DNA of 64,000 bases from Cupriavidus sp. WKF15. Its GTDB lineage: Bacteria; Pseudomonadota; Gammaproteobacteria; Burkholderiales; Burkholderiaceae. The DNA lies in the NCBI RefSeq assembly GCF_029278605.1, contig NZ_CP119573.1:2542001-2606000 (forward strand), read 5' to 3'. Position numbers and translations under genes: made by a program. The first letter of the stretch is position 1. Every line of letters starts with the position of its first letter. Shown here in pieces: positions 7,289 to 15,533 of this stretch. The notes beneath the pieces are model-generated. The model made no database searches, was not told where the DNA came from, and saw only the letters and a list, made by a program, of their open reading frames with translations.

Positions 7289-10102
7289 TCAGGCCCCCAG
7301 CACCTTGCCCCCGCCGTAGCTCGACTGCGTCGGCGCCACCCCGCCCAGGACCACACGGATCGCGCAGTACTTGAACTCGGGAATCTTCCCGAACGGGTCC
7401 AGCGCCGCGTTGGTGAGCTTGTTGATGGCCGCCTCGTAATAGCAGAACGGCACGAACACGGCGCCGCGCGGCGTGCCGGCGTCGGCGCGCGCATAGAGTG
7501 ACACCTCTCCGCGCCGCGAGGTCAGCGTGACGACGTCACCGGGCTGGCCGCCCAGCTCGGCCAGGTCGAGCGGATGCACCAGCGCCACCGGATCCGGCTC
7601 GATCGCGTCGAGCACGCCCGCGCGCCGCGTCATGCTGCCGGTGTGCCAGTGCTCCAGCTGGCGGCCGGTGATCAGCACCATCGGATAATCCGTGTCGGGC
7701 CGTTCGTCCGCGGGAATGATGTCCGCCGGAACGAAGCGGCCGCGCCCGGTAGCGGTCGGGAACCGGTCGGTGAAGATCACCGGCTCGCCCGGGTCGCCTT
7801 CGGCACGGCATGGGTACGTCACGGCGCCCGTCTCCTGCAACCGGTCCCACGTCACGCCGCCGATGCTCGGCATGGCGTGACGCATCTCGTCGAAGACGTC
7901 CGCCACGCTGCCGTAGCGCCAGTCCAGGCCCAGGCCCTGCGCCATCTGCTGGATGATCCACAGGTCCTGCCTGGCCTGCCCCGGCGGCAACAGCGCCTGG
8001 CGCCCGAGTTGTACGGTGCGGTCCGTGTTGGTAAAGGTGCCGGTCTTTTCCGGGAAAGCCGACGCCGGCAGCACCACATCGGCCAGGTAGGCGGTCTCGG
8101 TCAGGAAGATGTCCTGCACCACGAGATGGTCCAGCGCGGCCAGCGCCTCGCGCGCGTGCTCGGCATCCGGGTCCGACATCGCCGGGTTCTCGCCCATGAT
8201 GTACATGCCGCGCACCTCGCCGCGCCCGATCGCGTCCATGATCTCGACCACGGTCAGGCCCGGCTGGCGGTCCAGCGGCATGCCCCACAGCTTCTCGAAG
8301 CTGGCAATGGCATCAGGATCGTCGACGCGGCGGTAGTCCGGGTACATCATCGGGATCAGGCCGGCATCGGACGCACCCTGCACATTGTTCTGGCCGCGCA
8401 GCGGATGCAGGCCCGTGCCGGGACGGCCGATCTGGCCCGTCATCAGCGCCAGCGCGATCAGACAGCGCGCGTTGTCGGTGCCGTGCACGTGCTGCGAGAT
8501 ACCCATGCCCCACAGGATCATCGACGCCTTGGACATGGCATAGGCACGCGCGACTTCACGGATGGTCTGCGCATCGATGCCGCATACCGGCGCCATCAGT
8601 TCCGGGCTGAATGCGGCCACGTTGCGCTGCAGCTCGTCGAAGCCGATGGTGCGGCTGTCGATGAAGTCCTGGTCGACCAGTCCCTCGGTGACGATCACGT
8701 GCATCATCGCGTTGAGCAATGCGACGTCCGCATCCGGCGTGAACTGCAGGAAGCGCCAGGCAAAGCGCGCCAGGTCCGAGCGCCGCGGATCGGCCACGAT
8801 GAGCTTCGTGCCGTTCTTCACCGCATTCTTGATCCAGCTTGCCGCCACGGGGTGGTTCACGGTCGGGTTGGCACCGATCACGATCACGACCTCGGCGCGG
8901 TCCACGTCCATGACCGGGTTCGACACCGCGCCGGAACCGATGCCTTCGAGCAGCGCCGCGACCGATGACGCGTGGCACAGCCGCGTGCAGTGATCGACGT
9001 TGTTGCTGCCAAAGCCGGTGCGCACGAGCTTCTGGAACAGGTAAGCCTCTTCGTTGCTGCCCTTGGCCGAGCCAAAGCCGGCCAGCGCGCGCTTGCCATG
9101 CGTGTCGCGGATCTGCACCAGCTTGCCGGTGGCAAGCGCCAGCGCTTCTTCCCAGGTCGCTTCGCGGAAGACGTCCATCACGTGGTCCGGATCCATGACG
9201 AAGTCGCCGCGCTTGGGCACGCCTTCGCGCCGGATCAGCGGCACGGTCAGGCGCTGCGGGTGCTGCACGTAGTCGAAGCCATAACGGCCCTTCACGCACA
9301 GGCGCCTGTGGTTGGCCGGGCCATCACGTCCTTCGACGTAGAGGATGCGGTTGTCCTTGACGTTGTAGGTCAGCTGGCAGCCCACGCCGCAGTAGGGGCA
9401 CACCGACTCCACCTGCTTGTCCGGCACCGCCAGCGCCACGTCGCGCGCGGGCATCAGCGCTCCGGTCGGGCAGGCCTGCACGCATTCGCCGCAGGCCACG
9501 CACGTGGACGCGCCCATAGGGTCGTCCATGTCGAAGACGATGCGGGCGGCGTCGCCACGCCATGCCAGGCCGATCACGTCATTGACCTGCTCGTCGCGGC
9601 ACGCGCGCACGCAGCGCGTGCACTGGATGCAGGCGTCGAGATTGACGGCGATGGCGGGATGCGAGAGATCCGCCGCCACGCGCTCGCGCGGCGCGAAGCG
9701 CGGCTTGCCGACATCCAGCCGCGCCGACCACTGGTCCAGTTCGCTGTGCCGCGTGTATTCGGCTTCCGGCATGTCGGACTGCAGCAGCTCCAGCACCGTG
9801 CGCTGGGCGCGCCGTGCGCGTTCCGATTCGGTCTGCACCGTCATGCCCTGCGCCGGATAGCGGCAGCACGACGGCGCCAGGACGCGCTCGCCCTGGATCT
9901 CCACCATGCAGGCGCGGCAATTGCCGGCGGGTTCGAGTCCGTCCTTGTAGCAGAGGTGGGGAACGTCGAAGCCTTCGCGCTGCGCCACCTTCAGCAGGCT
10001 TTCGCCGGGCTGCGCGCAGACCTCCCGGCCATTGAGCGTGAACGTGACGGCAGGCTCGGTGGATTCGACCAGCGCGCGCTCGGCGCGTGTCAGCGCATTC
10101 AT
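7289..10102 (-). CDS. fdhA: NAD-dependent formate dehydrogenase, catalytic alpha subunit, 937 aa
   Basis: This subunit oxidises formate to CO2 at a molybdenum or tungsten bis-pterin centre and passes electrons through iron-sulfur clusters to the FMN/NAD subunit encoded just upstream. In order: an N-terminal [2Fe-2S] domain (C51, C62, C65, C80 region), NuoG-like [4Fe-4S] sites CIQCTRCVRAC (158-168) and CVACGECVQAC (201-211), the cluster-binding CPYCGVGC (235-242), and the catalytic pair C376-H377 in CTRLCHASS. Length matches FdsA/Fdh1A proteins. The enzyme is soluble; no signal peptide is present. The ATG overlaps the fdhB stop by four bases, so the two are translationally coupled. Cys rather than selenocysteine is used. 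No fdsC/fdsD-type maturation gene is adjacent. Confidence 0.95.
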   Translation of the reverse strand: MNALTRAERALVESTEPAVTFTLNGREVCAQPGESLLKVAQREGFDVPHLCYKDGLEPAGNCRACMVEIQGERVLAPSCCRYPAQGMTVQTESERARRAQRTVLELLQSDMPEAEYTRHSELDQWSARLDVGKPRFAPRERVAADLSHPAIAVNLDACIQCTRCVRACRDEQVNDVIGLAWRGDAARIVFDMDDPMGASTCVACGECVQACPTGALMPARDVALAVPDKQVESVCPYCGVGCQLTYNVKDNRILYVEGRDGPANHRRLCVKGRYGFDYVQHPQRLTVPLIRREGVPKRGDFVMDPDHVMDVFREATWEEALALATGKLVQIRDTHGKRALAGFGSAKGSNEEAYLFQKLVRTGFGSNNVDHCTRLCHASSVAALLEGIGSGAVSNPVMDVDRAEVVIVIGANPTVNHPVAASWIKNAVKNGTKLIVADPRRSDLARFAWRFLQFTPDADVALLNAMMHVIVTEGLVDQDFIDSRTIGFDELQRNVAAFSPELMAPVCGIDAQTIREVARAYAMSKASMILWGMGISQHVHGTDNARCLIALALMTGQIGRPGTGLHPLRGQNNVQGASDAGLIPMMYPDYRRVDDPDAIASFEKLWGMPLDRQPGLTVVEIMDAIGRGEVRGMYIMGENPAMSDPDAEHAREALAALDHLVVQDIFLTETAYLADVVLPASAFPEKTGTFTNTDRTVQLGRQALLPPGQARQDLWIIQQMAQGLGLDWRYGSVADVFDEMRHAMPSIGGVTWDRLQETGAVTYPCRAEGDPGEPVIFTDRFPTATGRGRFVPADIIPADERPDTDYPMVLITGRQLEHWHTGSMTRRAGVLDAIEPDPVALVHPLDLAELGGQPGDVVTLTSRRGEVSLYARADAGTPRGAVFVPFCYYEAAINKLTNAALDPFGKIPEFKYCAIRVVLGGVAPTQSSYGGGKVLGA

Positions 10103-11844
10103 GCCTGTGCCTCCGTGCGGTCTGCTGCCGCCTGCAGTTCATGGGGGAAGTAGCGGACCACGCAATCCACGGGGTTCGGTGCGGCCTGCCCGAGGCCGCA
10201 GATCGACGCATCGCGCATCACGGCGGACAGGTCTTCCAGCGCAGCCAGGTCCCATTGCGGCGCGCGGATCAGGTCGGACGCCTTGGCCGTGCCGACGCGG
10301 CACGGCGTGCACTGCCCGCAGGACTCATGCCGGAAGAAATGCATCAGGTTGCGCGCGGCACCGACGGCGCTGTCATGGTCGGACAGCACCACGATGGCCG
10401 CCGAGCCGATGAAACAGCCGTGCGGCTGGAGCGTATCGAAGTCCAGCGGGATATTGCCCATCGATGCCGGCAGGATGCCGCCCGAGGCGCCGCCAGGCAG
10501 GTAGGCATAGAAGCTGTGTCCGTCGAGCATGCCGCCGCAGTATTCGTCGATCAGCTCGCGCACCGTGATGCCGGCCGGCGCCAGGTGCACGCCGGGCCGG
10601 CGCACGCGGCCGGACACCGAGAACGAGCGCAGCCCCTTGCGGCCATGCCGGCCCTGCGAGGCGAACCATTCGGCGCCGTTCTCCAGGATGTCGCGCACCC
10701 AGTAGAGCGTTTCGAAGTTGTGCTCGAGCGTCGGCCGGCCGAACAAACCCACCTGCGCCACATAGGGCGGGCGCAGGCGCGGCATGCCGCGCTTGCCTTC
10801 GATCGACTCGATCATGGCCGATTCCTCGCCGCAGATATAGGCGCCCGCGCCGCGGCGCAGTTCGATCTGCGGCAGGGCCGCGCCCGCTACGGGCGGATCG
10901 TCGCGCAGTTCCTGCAGCGCCTGCGCGAGGATGGCGCGGCAACCTGCGTACTCGTCGCGCAGGTAGATGTAGATGGCCGACACCTGCACCACGGCCGCGG
11001 CAATCAGCATGCCCTCGAGGAAGCGGTGCGGGTCGCGCTCCAGGTAGACGCGGTCCTTGAACGTGCCGGGCTCGCCTTCGTCGATATTGACGGCCATGAG
11101 GCGCGGCGCCGGCTCGTTGCCGACGATGCGCCATTTGCGGCCGGTCGGGAAACCCGCGCCGCCCAGGCCGCGCAGCCCGGAGTCCTCCATCGTGCAGAGC
11201 ACGCCGGCCGGATCGAGACGTCCCTGCGCGAGCGCGTCAAGCAGCGCGTAGCCGCCGCCCGCCCGGTAGGCGGCATAGCCGGTCTGCGCCACAGATTCAT
11301 CGCGGATGGTGCCAGCTGTTACGCAGGCCTCGACGGCGGCCACCGTGGCGCCATCCAGCGGCTTCTGGCCCACCAGCGCAGCCGGCGCTTTCTCGCACCG
11401 GCCGATGCATGGGGCGGCCACCACGCGCACGTCCGTACCGAGCAACGCGGGGAGCTTGTCAATCAGTGTGCGGGCACCGGCCATTTCGCAGGCAATGCCC
11501 TCGCAGACGCGCACCGTCAGCGCAGGCGGCGGCGCAATGTGCCCATCGGCGTTTTCACGCACCACGTCAAAGTGGTGATAGAAGGTGGCCACCTCGTACA
11601 CCTCGGTCATGGCCAGTCCCAGTTCCTGGGCCAGTGCCACCAGGTGCGGCATGGCCAGCTGGCCGTAGCGGTCCTGGATGCAGTGCAGGTGCTCGATCAG
11701 CAGGTCGCGGCGGCGCGGCATGTCGCCAAGCGCGGCCCGCACTTCCGCCAGCGCGGCGGCGTCGACCTGCCGTCCCTTGGGCTGGCGGCGCTTGCGCAGC
11801 CGTCCGAGCCCGGTGGCGTCGAGTGGAATGACAACCTGGTTCAT
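10099..11844 (-). CDS. fdhB: NAD-dependent formate dehydrogenase, fused gamma-beta diaphorase subunit, 581 aa
   Basis: This is the NADH-producing half of the soluble formate dehydrogenase. Residues about 1-165 are NuoE-like with a [2Fe-2S] site (C114, C119, C146, C150). The remainder is NuoF-like: GLGGAGFPTGRKW for FMN/NAD binding, GEESAMIESIEGKRG, and a C-terminal [4Fe-4S] site SCGQCTPCRVGT. In Cupriavidus necator FdsG and FdsB are separate proteins. The fused form here matches the two-subunit Fdh1 type described in Methylobacterium. Start supported by AGGAGA ten bases upstream. It follows the OxlT-family gene with a 157-base gap on the same strand and is probably transcribed with it. Confidence 0.93.
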   Translation of the reverse strand: MNQVVIPLDATGLGRLRKRRQPKGRQVDAAALAEVRAALGDMPRRRDLLIEHLHCIQDRYGQLAMPHLVALAQELGLAMTEVYEVATFYHHFDVVRENADGHIAPPPALTVRVCEGIACEMAGARTLIDKLPALLGTDVRVVAAPCIGRCEKAPAALVGQKPLDGATVAAVEACVTAGTIRDESVAQTGYAAYRAGGGYALLDALAQGRLDPAGVLCTMEDSGLRGLGGAGFPTGRKWRIVGNEPAPRLMAVNIDEGEPGTFKDRVYLERDPHRFLEGMLIAAAVVQVSAIYIYLRDEYAGCRAILAQALQELRDDPPVAGAALPQIELRRGAGAYICGEESAMIESIEGKRGMPRLRPPYVAQVGLFGRPTLEHNFETLYWVRDILENGAEWFASQGRHGRKGLRSFSVSGRVRRPGVHLAPAGITVRELIDEYCGGMLDGHSFYAYLPGGASGGILPASMGNIPLDFDTLQPHGCFIGSAAIVVLSDHDSAVGAARNLMHFFRHESCGQCTPCRVGTAKASDLIRAPQWDLAALEDLSAVMRDASICGLGQAAPNPVDCVVRYFPHELQAAADRTEAQA

Positions 11845-11880
11845 AAAGCTTTGTCTCCTGCGGACGCTATGAAGGCGTTC

Positions 11881-11909
11881 AGGAAGGCGCCCTTGCGGGC
11901 AGCCTTCCT
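11881..11909. other. Hairpin in the fdhB leader
   Basis: AGGAAGGC (11881-11888) pairs with GCCTTCCT (11902-11909), and an inner GCCC/GGGC pair closes on a TTGC loop, leaving one unpaired base. On the plus strand it is followed by a T-rich run, which would suit a plus-strand terminator. On the minus strand it sits in the leader between the transporter and fdhB and lacks a following T-run, so there it may act as an mRNA processing or stabilising structure. Confidence 0.55.
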
Positions 11910-12001
11910 GTCGCTCTTTCTTTTTTCCTTCCTCGTATTGTGCTACCGGGTGCGACGCCTGTGTTCGGTGAAGGCGGCGGCACGCCGTACGGCTCTCTTC
12001 A

Positions 12002-13321
12002 TCAGGTCAGGTCCTCCGGCACGGCGCGGTATCCCATCGGGCTCGCGGTATTGGCATGCACATACTTGCGGGCGTGCGCTTCACGCATCGGCTTGAGGAC
12101 GAACAGTGCGAGGAACGCGGACAGGCCCGCCATGGCCGAGGCCAGCACGAACACCGCATGCCAGTCGCCGGTCGCCGCGGTGATCACGCTCGAGAACGGC
12201 ACCAGCAGCGCGGCCGTGCCCTTGGCCGTGTACAGCAGGCCGGCATTGGTGGCGGCGAACTTCGGGCCGAAGGTATCGCCGCAGGTCGCCGGGAACAGGC
12301 TGTAGATCTCGCCCCAGGCGAAGAACACGATGCCGGTCAGCACCACGAACGCCACCGGGTTGTGGCCGTACTTGGACAGCAGCAGGATGCCGACCGCCTC
12401 CACCGCGAAAGCGAAGAACATGGTGCGTTCGCGGCCGATGTGGTCCGAGATCCAGCCGAAGAACGGACGGGTCAGGCCGTTGAGCACGCGGTCGATGGTC
12501 AGCGCGAAGGTCAGCGCGGGCAGCGTCAGGCCGAGGATCGACACCGGCGAATCATGCAGGCCGAAGTCCTTGGCGATCGGGCCGAGCTGCGCGGTGGCCA
12601 TCAGACCGCCAGCGGCCATCATCACGAACATCGCGTACATGATCCAGAAGATCGGCGACTTCAGCACCTGGCGTGGCGTGGCGTTGTAGGTCGCCGCGGC
12701 CTTGAGGGTGGACTTGACCTCGCTCAGGATCTTGGCCGACGGCGGATACAGGGCCATGCCCAGGATGAACACGATCAGGCCCTGGCCCAGGCCGAACCAC
12801 AGAAACGTGGCTTCGTAGCCCGACGACTTGATCATGTTGGCGATGGGCACCACGGTCATCGCGGAACCCGCGCCGAAGCCCGCCGCAGTAATGCCCGCGG
12901 CCAGGCCGCGCCGGTTCGGGAACCACTTCAGCGCATTGCCCACGCAGGTGCCATAGACCGCGCCCGCACCGACACCGCCGATGGCCGCCGCGAAATACAG
13001 CATAGGCAGCGACGAGGCCATCGAGTTCAGCACCCAGGCGATCGCGCACAGCAGACCACCACCCACGACCACGGGACGCGGACCGTACTTGTCGACCAGG
13101 TAGCCTTCGATCGGCACCAGCCACGTCTCCGTCACGACGAAGATGGTGAACGCGACCTGGATCGCGGTGCGGCCCCAGTGGTATTTGTCATCGATCGGGT
13201 TGACGAACAGCGTCCACCCGTACTGCATGTTGGCAATCATCGCCATACAGATGACGCCGAAGACCAGCTGTACCCACGGCGACGCAAAGCGCGACGTGGA
13301 TTCCCTCTGCTGCAGTTCCAT
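12002..13321 (-). CDS. MFS transporter, oxalate/formate antiporter (OxlT) family, copy 1, 439 aa
   Basis: A 12-helix major facilitator of the OxlT family. The opening QLVFGVICMAMIANMQYGWTLF is typical of it. The loop after helix 2 is DKYGPRPVVVGGG, and the GWISDHIGRER loop marks the second half. It should carry oxalate or formate across the inner membrane. It heads the fdhB-fdhA transcription unit, so substrate entry and formate oxidation are coupled. AAGGAGA lies five bases before the ATG. A promoter with an embedded palindromic operator lies 113-140 bases upstream. It differs clearly from the two near-identical paralogues at 15534 and 24750. Antiport of formate is less compelling in an aerobe that oxidises formate, so net oxalate uptake is possible. 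Confidence 0.85.
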   Translation of the reverse strand: MELQQRESTSRFASPWVQLVFGVICMAMIANMQYGWTLFVNPIDDKYHWGRTAIQVAFTIFVVTETWLVPIEGYLVDKYGPRPVVVGGGLLCAIAWVLNSMASSLPMLYFAAAIGGVGAGAVYGTCVGNALKWFPNRRGLAAGITAAGFGAGSAMTVVPIANMIKSSGYEATFLWFGLGQGLIVFILGMALYPPSAKILSEVKSTLKAAATYNATPRQVLKSPIFWIMYAMFVMMAAGGLMATAQLGPIAKDFGLHDSPVSILGLTLPALTFALTIDRVLNGLTRPFFGWISDHIGRERTMFFAFAVEAVGILLLSKYGHNPVAFVVLTGIVFFAWGEIYSLFPATCGDTFGPKFAATNAGLLYTAKGTAALLVPFSSVITAATGDWHAVFVLASAMAGLSAFLALFVLKPMREAHARKYVHANTASPMGYRAVPEDLT

Positions 13322-13433
13322 TGATGTCTCCTTCTAGGCAGTCGAAGACTGCCTGTGGTGGAAGATATGGGCGCCTGCCTGACGCCTCTCGCTTATCGCA
13401 CTTTCCCGAACAGCTGAGCCGTTCTAGTGCTAT

Positions 13434-13461
13434 ACGGTATGTGATATATCAACCAAGTCAA
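13434..13461 (-). promoter_or_regulatory. Promoter with embedded GntR-type operator, transporter-fdhBA operon
   Basis: Reading the minus strand, a -35 box TTGACT (13461-13456), a 16-base spacer and a -10 box TACCGT (13439-13434) can be drawn. The spacer contains the perfect palindrome TGATATATCA (13442-13451) followed by CATACC. The same arrangement occurs in front of oxc and frc2. A protein bound here would block RNA polymerase. The -10 match is only moderate, so the box positions are inferred; the operator is directly visible. Confidence 0.7.
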
Positions 13462-13705
13462 GCGTATTCTTCGCGGCCATGCAGCACGGCTTCTCCGGCA
13501 AAAATGACCGTGCCGCGCGACTGCCTCGCGACTGGTGCGCGGCATGCATCAACGGCGCTGCTTGCAGCTTGGAGGAGTTATTGGAAATCAAGAGGTTACC
13601 CTCGCTTGCCGCATCAATCGGGCGAGCCAGGACGGCCGTCACCATGACGGGATTCGGAGGACCGGAAATCGGGGAAGACGACCGGGCTGGGGAAAGTCCC
13701 TAGAA

Positions 13706-13737
13706 CCATACAACTAAGACATTACTAGTTTGTATGG
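13706..13737. promoter_or_regulatory. Inverted repeat CCATACAA-N16-TTGTATGG in a 666-base gap
   Basis: The gap from 13322 to 13987 holds no gene I can support. It contains the operator at 13442 and this AT-rich inverted repeat with 8-base arms. It could be a binding site for a dimeric activator or repressor, but no target gene starts close by. The remaining sequence shows only short frames in several directions without good starts. Confidence 0.4.
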
Positions 13738-13987
13738 ACAAACCGATACAGGAAATACCGGCGCTCTGCCGGATTGAGCCTGCAGCCTGCTCAATGGTTG
13801 CGCATTTACGAGGGGGATGGCGGCCGGGTATCCGCCAGGTTCCTGCCTCGCGTTCGCGGCCTTGCGTCGAATAGCCAAGGCCAGCTTGTGAGGTTGCGGG
13901 ATTGGGGTATTGCTCCAAGGGTTGCCGGCCGCTACAGCCCTTGTCAGATGCGCCGTTCAGTCGGGACGACGCGGGGTGCGAACAGGC

Positions 13988-14206
13988 TCAGGCGTACGCC
14001 AGTTCGCCGGCGGCAGCCACCGTGCGTGACGGACGAGCGCGGCCAACGCCATCGCTTTCCTGGTTCGAACCCAGACCTGCGAAGCGACCGTGCGCCTGCG
14101 CGGTCACGAGCACATCGACGGGCAGGCGCGTAGCCAGCAGCGTCGTCATGCCGACGCCGGCTGCGATCAGGCCAAGGCCGAGAACGAAGAGAAGAGCGAC
14201 TTCCAT
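13988..14206 (-). CDS. Small single-pass membrane protein, 72 aa
   Basis: The N-terminus MEVALLFVLGLGLIAAGVGMTTLLA is one long hydrophobic helix with an acidic residue at position 2. It fits a signal anchor or uncleaved signal. The remaining 45 residues are polar. GGAG stands seven bases before the ATG, and a near-consensus sigma-70 promoter lies 37-65 bases upstream, so expression is likely despite the small size. I recognise no family. Its position between the transporter operon and a LysR gene, with an operator-like sequence upstream of its promoter, suggests it belongs to the oxalate locus. Confidence 0.6.
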   Translation of the reverse strand: MEVALLFVLGLGLIAAGVGMTTLLATRLPVDVLVTAQAHGRFAGLGSNQESDGVGRARPSRTVAAAGELAYA

Positions 14207-14242
14207 TTGAAAACTCCGATTGCGTTGTGGTTAGGAGTTTTC

Positions 14243-14271
14243 ATTATATGCTGCGCTGCAGTATGTGTAAA
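14243..14271 (-). promoter_or_regulatory. Near-consensus sigma-70 promoter of the small membrane protein
   Basis: On the minus strand -35 TTTACA (14271-14266), a 17-base spacer and -10 TATAAT (14248-14243) give the best promoter match I found in the window. Transcription would start near 14236, leaving a leader of about 30 bases before the ATG at 14206. Confidence 0.75.
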
Positions 14272-14277
14272 TATCCT

Positions 14278-14292
14278 GTATGTAATATATCA
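14278..14292. promoter_or_regulatory. Degenerate copy of the oxalate-locus operator
   Basis: GTATGTAATATATCA differs by one base from the GTATGTGATATATCA found at 13437, 24389 and 31525. It lies just upstream of the -35 box of the small membrane gene. A weaker site for the same regulator is plausible. Confidence 0.5.
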
Positions 14293-14351
14293 ATAGGGTT
14301 TTGCTTCTATGCAACAGCACTCGGCGGAGGCCTGGTCCTGACCCCGTTTTC

Positions 14352-15284
14352 CTAAGCCTCCACCGCGATCGGCGGCTGCCAGCCGGGTTCGGCCGCGTCC
14401 TTGTACTCGAGCCCGCGCAGCGCATCCCAGATCGCGGCCGCATTCGGCTTGAGCGACCGGCTCTTGCGGCGCACCAACATGACCGTCGACGTCACCTGGG
14501 GTCTCAGCGGCCGCATGACCGCGGCGGGATGGAGGCCACCCGCCTGCGCGCGCGACGGCACCACGCCGATGCCGAGGCCAAGCGCCACCATGCCGAAGAC
14601 GGCGGCGAAATGGCCCAGCAACTGCAAAGAACCCGCGCGCACGTGATGGTTGCTGAGCGCCTTTTCCACGACGGGCTGTACGCCGCATTGCTGGTCCAGC
14701 GTGAGCAAGTTGGCATTGCACAGGTCGCCCCACGCAATCGCGTCGCGCGAGGCGAGCGGATGCTCTGCCGGCAACACCGCGTGATACGGATCGATGCACA
14801 ACGGTTCGCAATAGAGATCGTCGCCCGGCTGCGGATCGGTGGCGATGCCGAAGTCCACTTCTCCGCTGCGCACGCTTTGCAGCACCGACTCTTGCGAACG
14901 GTCCTTCAAGTGGATCGCGATCGCCGGCCAGGCCTTGCGGCAGCCGGCGAGCCACGCGGGCACGGACATCGAACTCAGTACGGGATCGGTCGCGATCTGC
15001 ACCAGGCCTTGCGACGGCCGCGCCGCGCCCTGGCTGTCTCGCAGGGTCTGCTCGACTTCTTCGATCAGGTGACAGATGCGTTGCGACAGGTGCTGCCCTG
15101 CGTCGGTCAGTTCCACCTGCCGCGTGGTGCGGTCGAACAGGCGCTGGTCGATCTCCTCTTCGAGTTCGCGCACGCTTCGGCTGACCGCCGACTGCGTCAG
15201 GCCCAGTTCCGCGGCCGCGCGCGTGAAGCTCTTGTGCCGCGCGACCGCGGCAAACGCCTTCAGTTGGGGAAGCGAGATATTCAT
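14352..15284 (-). CDS. LysR-family transcriptional regulator, 310 aa
   Basis: The protein begins MNISLPQLKAFAAVARHKSF, with the helix-turn-helix around AAAELGLTQSAVSRSVREL, then DQRLFDRTTRQVELTDAG. The effector domain runs to about residue 295, followed by a short tail. GGAGGAGGG lies seven bases before the chosen ATG; an upstream extension in the same frame has no binding site. It stands between the small membrane gene and OxlT-family copy 2, both on the same strand. By position it may control the transporter genes, but GntR-type and another LysR protein are also candidates. Confidence 0.88.
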   Translation of the reverse strand: MNISLPQLKAFAAVARHKSFTRAAAELGLTQSAVSRSVRELEEEIDQRLFDRTTRQVELTDAGQHLSQRICHLIEEVEQTLRDSQGAARPSQGLVQIATDPVLSSMSVPAWLAGCRKAWPAIAIHLKDRSQESVLQSVRSGEVDFGIATDPQPGDDLYCEPLCIDPYHAVLPAEHPLASRDAIAWGDLCNANLLTLDQQCGVQPVVEKALSNHHVRAGSLQLLGHFAAVFGMVALGLGIGVVPSRAQAGGLHPAAVMRPLRPQVTSTVMLVRRKSRSLKPNAAAIWDALRGLEYKDAAEPGWQPPIAVEA

Positions 15285-15533
15285 GGCCGCCCTCCTCCGC
15301 CCCGGTTCCCTTGAGGCAACGGCAGCGCGAGGCTGCGATGCGGTCCTGCGGCAAGCGTGGATGATTGCAGTCTGCTCACGGCTGTCTCCCTGGCGGCCCG
15401 TCCGCCTGTGCTGTGTTTGTTGTGTCCGTGGCCCACATGGCAAAAGGCCTGCGCCATGCGCAGACCGTTTGCCGGGGGCATTCAGGGGCCCGGATGCGAG
15501 ATCCCGGCTCACCCGATTTCTCCCTGCTCCGTC

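Noticed and set aside
7574..10153. Long plus-strand frames over fdhA (464 and 393 codons)
   Set aside because: Antisense shadows of the formate dehydrogenase gene, with no domains.
10087..12096. 669-codon plus-strand frame over fdhB
   Set aside because: Shadow of fdhB; the opposite strand has complete cluster and FMN motifs.
14057..14085. GGTTCGAACCC, resembling the T-loop of a tRNA
   Set aside because: The arms pair poorly, no anticodon or acceptor stem can be drawn around it, and it lies within the small membrane protein frame.
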